This document shows, piece by piece, positions 5,892-10,663 of a DNA stretch of 10,663 bases (the stretch's first letter is position 1; each line of letters opens with the position of its first letter). The stretch is from Candidatus Aminicenantes bacterium UBA4085 (GTDB lineage Bacteria; Acidobacteriota; Aminicenantia; Aminicenantales; UBA4085). The stretch lies in the NCBI GenBank assembly GCA_002383325.1, contig DFYJ01000007.1:2740-13402 (forward strand). The letters run 5' to 3'. A program made the translations under genes and the position numbers. The notes beneath the pieces are model-generated. The model did no database searches. It saw nothing but the letters and a program-made list of their open reading frames with translations, and had not been told where the DNA came from.

Positions 5892-7385
5892 GTCCGCTCT
5901 CCTGGAGCTTATTGTACCTCTCCAGGGATGATCGTGTCTCGCTTCTCCGCCGGGACGATACCCCGAAGCGCGCACTCCGAAATCTGGCGATGAACGCTCT
6001 TGTTCAGTTGGGGCGGCATGCATGCGCCCGCGGGCCAGCGAGGCGAAGATTCCGACGACGCAGAGCACCCCGAAGATCAGGAAACCGGTCCGGGCGGCGG
6101 CCAGGAAGCGGCTGTGAACCGAAGGCGTGACGGCCCCCCCGCCGAAGAACAGGACGAACAGCAGCATGGTCGCGGCCATGGACAGCATTTGGCCGGTTCC
6201 GCGCATGGTCCCCAAGACGGCCGAAGCCAGGCCGTAGTCCCCCGGCCCGACCGAGCTCATGACCGCGTTGGTGTTGGGCGATGAAAAGAGCGAAAAGCCC
6301 GCCCCTAAGACGACCAGGATGCCGCCGACCGCCGCCGTGCCCGTGGAGGCGGACAGGAAGGACAGGGCGAACAGACCGGCCGCCGAAACGGCCATCCCTC
6401 CGGAGGCCAGCCAACGCGGCTCGATTCGGTCGGACAGGCGGCCGGCCAGCGGAGAGAGGAGGGCCATGACGGCCGGTTGGGCGATCAGGACCAGTCCGGC
6501 TTGCTGCGGGGTCAGGCCCTTCAGGTACTGGAGGTAGAGACTGAGCAGGAATCCGGTCGCCGAGGTGGAGGCATAATGGATGAAAGCAGCCAGGTTGGAG
6601 AAGAGAAAGACGGGACGGCCCTGGAAGCGCGCCAGATCGATGAGCGGCCGGGGGGTTCTCTTCTCCCAGGCCATGAATCCGGCCAGACCTGCGGCCGCCG
6701 CGGCGACCAAGATCGCGCCCGTCAGGCGCGGCAGCCGTAAGAGCCCCAGCATCAAGCCGATGAGCGAGCCGCCCAGCAGGACGGACCCGGGAGCGTCGAA
6801 GGCCCTGTCCCCATCGGTCCTGCGGTCGTCGGCCAGGCGGACGGCGGCCAGGACCAAGGCCAGCGATAGAAGTGCCGAGGCCGCGAAGATCGAACGCCAG
6901 CCAAGCTGCTGGGTCAGGATCCCGCCCAGGACCGGTCCCAGCGACAAGCCGCTGTAGGTGAAAGCGACATTGATTCCCAGGACCCGGCCGCGCCTGTTCG
7001 GGGGATACGCCGCGGTCAGGAGAGCCACCCCGGTGCTGAGGAGCATGGCCCCGCCGATTCCCTGCAGGGCCCGGGCCGCGATCAGGACGCCGGCCGAGCC
7101 CGCCGCGGCGCAGAGAATCGAGGACACCCCGCTGATGACCGCCCCGGCGGCGAAGAAGCGCTTGCGGCCGCGACTATCGGCCAGGCGGCCGAATGGGATC
7201 AGGAATACGACTGCGCCCAGGAGGTAAGCCGTGGCGGCCCAACCGAGCGTCACGGCCCCGATGCCCATCTCGCGTCCGATCGCGGGCAGAGCGATGTTCA
7301 GAGCGGAGGAAAGGAACGGGGCCAGGAAGGCGGCCAGGACGGAGGCCAGCAGGACGCTCGAACGGCGGGTCTGGGGATCGGGCAT
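5379..7385 (-). CDS. MFS transporter (DHA2-like) continuous with a C-terminal DUF985 cupin domain
   Basis: One open frame of 668 codons. Residues 1-455 form a multi-helix major facilitator of the drug:H+ antiporter type: SALNIALPAIGREM in helix 1, motif A GRLADSRGRKR (66-76), motif B RALQGIGGA (105-113) and motif C-like GLSLGPVLGG (146-155). This predicts an inner-membrane exporter of unknown substrate. Residues 461-498 are a linker of low-complexity, non-helical character. Residues 499-668 are a complete DUF985/Cupin_5 domain: LDLKPHAEGGWFREIYRS, GTSIYFLL, FHRLRADEIWHLYEG, LPAGCWFGAE and GCTLAPGFEYADFEL. The cupin begins at a Met with its own AGGAGA, and a one-base shift near 6009 would give a TGA right after the transporter, so these may be two genes in nature. 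The start ATG 7385 lies 3 bases after the stop of the glycosidase-like gene, implying coupling. Confidence 0.75.
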   Translation of the reverse strand: MPDPQTRRSSVLLASVLAAFLAPFLSSALNIALPAIGREMGIGAVTLGWAATAYLLGAVVFLIPFGRLADSRGRKRFFAAGAVISGVSSILCAAAGSAGVLIAARALQGIGGAMLLSTGVALLTAAYPPNRRGRVLGINVAFTYSGLSLGPVLGGILTQQLGWRSIFAASALLSLALVLAAVRLADDRRTDGDRAFDAPGSVLLGGSLIGLMLGLLRLPRLTGAILVAAAAAGLAGFMAWEKRTPRPLIDLARFQGRPVFLFSNLAAFIHYASTSATGFLLSLYLQYLKGLTPQQAGLVLIAQPAVMALLSPLAGRLSDRIEPRWLASGGMAVSAAGLFALSFLSASTGTAAVGGILVVLGAGFSLFSSPNTNAVMSSVGPGDYGLASAVLGTMRGTGQMLSMAATMLLFVLFFGGGAVTPSVHSRFLAAARTGFLIFGVLCVVGIFASLARGRMHAAPTEQERSSPDFGVRASGYRPGGEARHDHPWRGTISSRRADMSESEAQAWIRRLDLKPHAEGGWFREIYRSPETVAKSALPARFPGDRAFGTSIYFLLAPGEISLFHRLRADEIWHLYEGGPAVLHVLTPEGSYERLVLGRDAEHGQAHQQILPAGCWFGAELEPGVPFLLAGCTLAPGFEYADFELGRRGGLKTKYPAQADLIDRLTQSG
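5911..5940 (-). promoter_or_regulatory. Possible internal promoter before the cupin region
   Basis: On the minus strand, GAGACA (5940-5935, 4 of 6) and TACAAT (5916-5911, 5 of 6) are 18 bases apart. They lie in the linker between the transporter and cupin regions, just before the AGGAGA of the cupin start. The leader would be very short. This supports the linker having been intergenic, but could be chance. Confidence 0.3.
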
Positions 7386-7388
7386 GGA

Positions 7389-9350
7389 TCAGGACTTCTT
7401 CAAAGCAATCGGACTCTCCACCTTGACGCGGGGCGGATGCTCATCCGAGGAAGGCTCGATCTCCACATGGAGCCGGCCGCCGCGATACGGCAGATCGGCC
7501 CGGACCATTCCTAGCCCCGGCTGCAGCCGCGGCCGGACTGACAGGCCGCTCTCTGCCGGACGGGCGCCCACCATGTGATGGATGAAGAGGTGGATCAGCT
7601 CGGCCCAGGTCCAGGGAATGATCCCGACCTGGGGGCAGGGCGGGGACGGCCTCGACCCGTAGAACTCGAACCATGAGCCGGCGGCTGCTCCCGGCACGGA
7701 GTCCATCCATTCCAGAACCCGGTCGGCGAGGGCGAAGTCTCCGCACTCGACGGCCGCCCGGGCCACGAACAGCGAGGCGAAAGGCCAGGGCCCGGGCGAA
7801 TCGGGCTCGGAAGAGACGTTGTAGCGGCCGTAGCCGCCTCCAGTCCAGGCCTGATTCCAAAGGGTCTCCAGCGAGGAAAGCGTCAGGACGGAGATGGGCG
7901 AGTCGGGCGGTACCAGCCCGAAGACAATGGGGAGAGCGGCCTCGGTGTCGGGATTGAGGTAATGGGCGGCCCCGGAGGCCAGGGGCACGGACGGATGGAG
8001 CCCCGCCTCCAGCCCCGGCATGATGGTCTCCTGGACCCGGCCGTCCGGGCCGCGCCGCTTGATGAAGCCCCGGTTGTCGACCATCCGGAAGACGCGATCT
8101 TCCAGCATGGCCCGCCGCAGGCGGACGCTTTCGGAAGCCCAGCGGGAGGCTTCGGCTTCATGGCCCGTCATTCGGGCCAGGATGGCCGCGGCTTCCAGGC
8201 CGGCCGAGACGGTCGTCTGGTAAATCTGTTCCATGCCGGTCTCGATGCCGTGGATGCGGTGGCGCTCCCAATATTCCCGCCGGTTCATCAGCAGGCCCGA
8301 CGGATCGTGGCGGAAGACGGGACGCAGGGGGAACTCGGCCGCGGCGGCGATCCTCGCCCATCGCTCCCGGACCAGGTCCAGATCGCCGGTCCAGAGGGCA
8401 TACTGCGTCAGGCCCAGCAGGAGATAGCCGTTCTGGTCCAGCTCCACCTCGTCCGAACCGCGCCGCTCGCTGGAATCGACGGTGTCACCGTCCGGCGTGA
8501 CGAAGCCGTCCAGCAGCCGGGCCAGCATCGTCCGGGCCCGGCGGCTCTCGCCGATCATGGCCATGGCCGGGGCGATCACGGACTGGTCGCGGACCCACTC
8601 GCGGTTGTACTGCCAGACGCCGCCGTCCAGGCGCCCGCCGGCCGAGACCAGGGCGGGAAGCTGGCAGCGTGCGGCCCGGAAAAAGCGGTCCATCCTGGCG
8701 TCGCCGAAGGAGATGTCGGCCAGGCCGCTCCAATAGGCCCGAGCCGGGGATTCATCGGGCGGCTCATCGAGGACGATCAGCTCGACCCTCCGGTTCGCGG
8801 CGTCCAGCGTGTAGCGAAGGATGAGGCGCAGGGCGCCGTCGGCCTGCGGACGCGGGACGGCCGCGAGCGTGGTCCCGGGAACGCCTGTACGCACGCTCAG
8901 CCCGCCGCGGCTGCAGGCTCCCCGCAGGAAAATCTCGCGGATGAGGACGGGAGCTTCCGGATCGGGGCAGAAGAACGATTCTTCGACGCGGCCATCCTCC
9001 ATCGGCCAGGAAGCCCGTACGGCCGGGACGCCCTGGCGCTCTTCCCAAACGACCCGCAGGCCCGCTGCGGCCGGACGGATGGCTCGGCCGCCAGACTCGA
9101 CTTCCAGCATGGTTCCGGCCAGCCCCGCGCCCGAATCCATGGTCAGCGCCTCGCGCTTCTTCCCCAACCGCTCGGGGTCCATGATGAGGAGGCCGAGGAG
9201 CGTGCCTTCGCCCGCCGGAGCGAATTGCACGGCCGCCTGGATGAGGCCGTTGCCGAGAAAGAAATAGCCGACTCCGTCCAGCCGGGTGCGGACGTCGGCC
9301 GGCCCGACCGCCGGGTCGTCGTCGTAGACATGCTCCTGGGCATCGATCAT
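7389..9350 (-). CDS. Six-hairpin ((alpha/alpha)6-barrel) glycosidase-like protein
   Basis: A 653-residue protein without signal peptide or membrane helices, so probably cytoplasmic. Residues about 1-215 look like a beta-sandwich domain (FFLGNGLIQAAVQFAP, then many short strands), as in GH15, GH94-type and related enzymes. Residues about 216-595 form helical repeats with W246-QYNREWVRD255 (the W-x(3)-R-x-W-x-R-D-type active-site block of six-hairpin glycosidases), ELDQNGYLLLG (303-313), REYWERHRIHGIETGMEQIY (358-377), GGGYGRYN, GSWFEFYG (558-565) and IIPWTWAELIHL. The last 60 residues return to strands. Acidic residues in the 362-374 and 561 regions are candidate catalytic residues. I cannot assign a CAZy family or substrate; an exo-acting alpha-glucosidase or glucoamylase-like activity is a guess. 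A weak AAGGG precedes the ATG. It is 53 bases after the Yip1-like gene and 3 before the transporter. Confidence 0.75.
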   Translation of the reverse strand: MIDAQEHVYDDDPAVGPADVRTRLDGVGYFFLGNGLIQAAVQFAPAGEGTLLGLLIMDPERLGKKREALTMDSGAGLAGTMLEVESGGRAIRPAAAGLRVVWEERQGVPAVRASWPMEDGRVEESFFCPDPEAPVLIREIFLRGACSRGGLSVRTGVPGTTLAAVPRPQADGALRLILRYTLDAANRRVELIVLDEPPDESPARAYWSGLADISFGDARMDRFFRAARCQLPALVSAGGRLDGGVWQYNREWVRDQSVIAPAMAMIGESRRARTMLARLLDGFVTPDGDTVDSSERRGSDEVELDQNGYLLLGLTQYALWTGDLDLVRERWARIAAAAEFPLRPVFRHDPSGLLMNRREYWERHRIHGIETGMEQIYQTTVSAGLEAAAILARMTGHEAEASRWASESVRLRRAMLEDRVFRMVDNRGFIKRRGPDGRVQETIMPGLEAGLHPSVPLASGAAHYLNPDTEAALPIVFGLVPPDSPISVLTLSSLETLWNQAWTGGGYGRYNVSSEPDSPGPWPFASLFVARAAVECGDFALADRVLEWMDSVPGAAAGSWFEFYGSRPSPPCPQVGIIPWTWAELIHLFIHHMVGARPAESGLSVRPRLQPGLGMVRADLPYRGGRLHVEIEPSSDEHPPRVKVESPIALKKS

Positions 9351-9378
9351 GGTTCATCCCTTCTTGAAAAGATATCGA

Positions 9379-9388
9379 CTCCGCGGAG
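9379..9388. other. Perfect 10-base palindrome between two genes
   Basis: CTCCGCGGAG is fully self-complementary and sits in the 53-base gap between the Yip1-like and glycosidase-like genes. It could be an operator half or a tiny hairpin, but a palindrome of this size is common by chance in GC-rich DNA. Confidence 0.2.
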
Positions 9389-9403
9389 ATGGGCGGCCAT
9401 CGC

Positions 9404-10021
9404 TCACCGGACGAAGACGACGAAGACGGCCAGCATGACCACGCCGGCCGCAAGCCCGGCCGCGGCTGCCCGCAGCCGCCCGATCCTGCGGGCCGACCGG
9501 ACCGCGATCATGGCCAATAGCAGCAGCCAGGCCGCGGCCAGGATCGGATATCCCATGGCCACCACCTGCTCGACGCCGGGCGAAGCCGTCAGGTCCATGA
9601 TGTCTTTCTGCCGCCCACCCATACCCAAGAAGACGGCCAGGGCGGCGGCGAAGAATCCGGGCACGAGCAGGGGCAGGGCCAAGGCTGGAGCCAGCGCCGC
9701 AAGCAGGCTTTCGAAGGAGCCTTGGCCGCGGCGGCTGAGGAGATAGGCCGTCCCGCCGGCCGCCAGCCAGGCCAGGAAAAGGACCGGCAGGAGGAAGATA
9801 GCCTGAAGCAAGTAGTAGTTCTCGGGCGCCAGGGCTAGCAGCGGAGGGGCCGAGGGCAAGGCGCCCGCCGCGGCCAGCCCGATCGAGATCAGGGCGTAGA
9901 GCCCGCCCGCGGCGAAGAGGGCCCGGGCCCCGGACCGCAGGCCCTTCTGTTCCGAGGCCAGGGCCCGCAAGGCGCGTCCCGGATGGACGGCCGACTCCGT
10001 AAAGATCCGTCCGATTGTCAT
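9404..10021 (-). CDS. Yip1-like integral membrane protein, five predicted helices
   Basis: A 205-residue inner-membrane protein. A polar N-terminal stretch (MTIGRIFTESAVHPGRALRALASEQ) resembles the start of bacterial Yip1-domain proteins, which commonly begin with a short amphipathic segment before the first helix. Hydrophobic segments at about residues 32-54, 69-93, 103-130, 147-168 and 180-204 give five helices, the Yip1 number. There is no catalytic motif, and bacterial members have no settled function; a role in envelope or membrane organisation is only a guess. The start ATG 10021 is 8 bases after the DUF1846 stop, and its Shine-Dalgarno GAGG overlaps that stop codon (TGAGG), a sign of coupled translation. 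Confidence 0.7.
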   Translation of the reverse strand: MTIGRIFTESAVHPGRALRALASEQKGLRSGARALFAAGGLYALISIGLAAAGALPSAPPLLALAPENYYLLQAIFLLPVLFLAWLAAGGTAYLLSRRGQGSFESLLAALAPALALPLLVPGFFAAALAVFLGMGGRQKDIMDLTASPGVEQVVAMGYPILAAAWLLLLAMIAVRSARRIGRLRAAAAGLAAGVVMLAVFVVFVR

Positions 10022-10029
10022 CCCGTGCC

Positions 10030-10663
10030 TCAGGCCATGAACAGGTTTTTGCCGGCGAAGTTCGGATCGCTGGTCAGGCTCAGGCCCAGGCGGCGCAGAC
10101 CCGATTCGTCGCCGGGGGTCGGGATGTGGGTCATGTGGACGTCCGCCCCGCGCAGGTCCTTGAGCTTCTCCAGGGCCAAGGCCGCGGCCGGATTCGCCGC
10201 CGCGGTGACGCTGAGGCCGATCAGAACCTCCTCGACGTTGAGGTTGGCGCTGCGGGCCCCGAGGATGTTCTCCTTGAGCCGCGATACGGCGTCGACGACC
10301 GATGTCGACAGCAGGGGCAGGGAGTCGGGGATGCCGGCCAGCCGCTTGATGGCGTTGAGGATGAGACTGGACCCGGCGTGCATGAGGGGCGAGTTCTTGC
10401 CGGTGACGATCGTGCCGTCGGGCAGCTCCAGGGCGGCCCCGACATAGACGCCCTTGTGGCCCTTGCCTGCCTGCTCCGATGCTTGGGCCTCCTCGGCCGC
10501 CCGGCGGGCCGGCAGGACCACCACGCGGTCCTCCGGCTTCGTCTCCATCTCGCGCATGATCAGCTCGGCCCGCTCGACGGTCTCCTTGTCACACAAGCCC
10601 ATGGCGTATTCGCAGTGATAGCGGAAGTAGCGGCGGATGAGCTCCTGGCGGGCCGCCTCGCGG
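10030..10663 (-). CDS. DUF1846 family protein, C-terminal part (5' end outside window)
   Basis: About 210 C-terminal residues are visible; the frame is open to the right edge, so the Met at 10602 is internal. The translation before it reads REAARQELIRRYFRYHCEYA, joining MGLCDKETVERAELIMREM, which is the DUF1846 core. Further family blocks are HKGVYVGAALELPDGTIVTGKNSPLMHAGSSLILNAIKRLAGIPD, and the ending RRLGLSLTSDPNFAGKNLFMA. Family members are about 490-500 residues, so more than half of the protein lies outside. They are soluble and of unestablished biochemical role. It is the first visible gene of the minus-strand series and its TGA overlaps the ribosome binding site of the Yip1-like gene. 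Confidence 0.9.
   Translation of the reverse strand, partial: REAARQELIRRYFRYHCEYAMGLCDKETVERAELIMREMETKPEDRVVVLPARRAAEEAQASEQAGKGHKGVYVGAALELPDGTIVTGKNSPLMHAGSSLILNAIKRLAGIPDSLPLLSTSVVDAVSRLKENILGARSANLNVEEVLIGLSVTAAANPAAALALEKLKDLRGADVHMTHIPTPGDESGLRRLGLSLTSDPNFAGKNLFMA

Noticed and set aside
4761..5993. Long plus-strand open frame (410 codons) across the Cys-rich and cupin regions
   Set aside because: No recognisable domain, composition typical of an antisense shadow, and the opposite strand carries well-supported proteins.
7962..9746. Very long plus-strand open frame (594 codons) antisense to the glycosidase-like gene
   Set aside because: Its product is Arg/Gly/Pro-rich low-complexity sequence with no domain; it mirrors a real coding strand in GC-rich DNA where stop codons are rare.
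1..10663. Search by eye for CRISPR repeats, tRNA or rRNA, insertion-sequence ends, integrases, toxin-antitoxin pairs and known defence genes
   Set aside because: No repeat-spacer pattern, cloverleaf-like segment, transposase motif or defence-type nuclease or ATPase module was seen; the window reads as ordinary chromosomal genes.

Overview
The window is GC-rich bacterial chromosomal DNA, densely coding, with short intergenic gaps and no RNA genes, insertion sequences, integrases, phage genes or CRISPR arrays visible. The protein set fits an anaerobic or microaerophilic, carbohydrate-degrading heterotroph: a flavodiiron protein, a secreted sialidase-like beta-propeller, an (alpha/alpha)6-barrel glycosidase-like protein, a DUF1846 protein, and a signal peptide of the MKRxDFIK type. 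This composition resembles Acidobacteriota-type lineages such as Candidatus Aminicenantes, but that placement is an impression from protein style and is weak.

Layout, left to right. (1) The 3' end of mutY on the + strand enters from the left edge and ends inside the 3' end of the convergent sialidase-like gene, a 44-base tail overlap. (2) A two-gene minus-strand unit (2263 to 225) encodes an exported beta-rich protein resembling DUF6263 and then the sialidase-like protein; the genes overlap as GTGA. (3) A short divergent promoter region (2264-2401) separates this unit from a plus-strand gene for a DHH/MYG1-like putative phosphoesterase whose signature motifs look permuted. (4) That gene converges with a minus-strand flavodiiron protein gene, which has its own good promoter (TTGATT-18-TATAAT) and a leader of about 90 bases. 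(5) From the right edge leftwards runs a compact minus-strand series: DUF1846 protein (5' end outside the window), a five-helix Yip1-like membrane protein, a six-hairpin glycosidase-like protein, an MFS transporter continuous with a DUF985 cupin domain, and an exported cysteine-rich protein. Gaps are 8, 53, 3 and 36 bases, so co-transcription is likely.

Functional reading. The sialidase-like protein and the six-hairpin protein suggest glycan or glycoside processing, outside and probably inside the cell respectively. The flavodiiron protein would detoxify O2 or NO. No single pathway joins the whole window. The points most worth following are the permuted DHH-like protein, the MFS-cupin junction (a real fusion, or a one-base indel that removed a stop codon), the exported protein with a CxxxC/CxC/CxC cysteine pattern, and a G8 homopolymer inside a putative promoter spacer. 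I did not find a clear new defence or mobile system.
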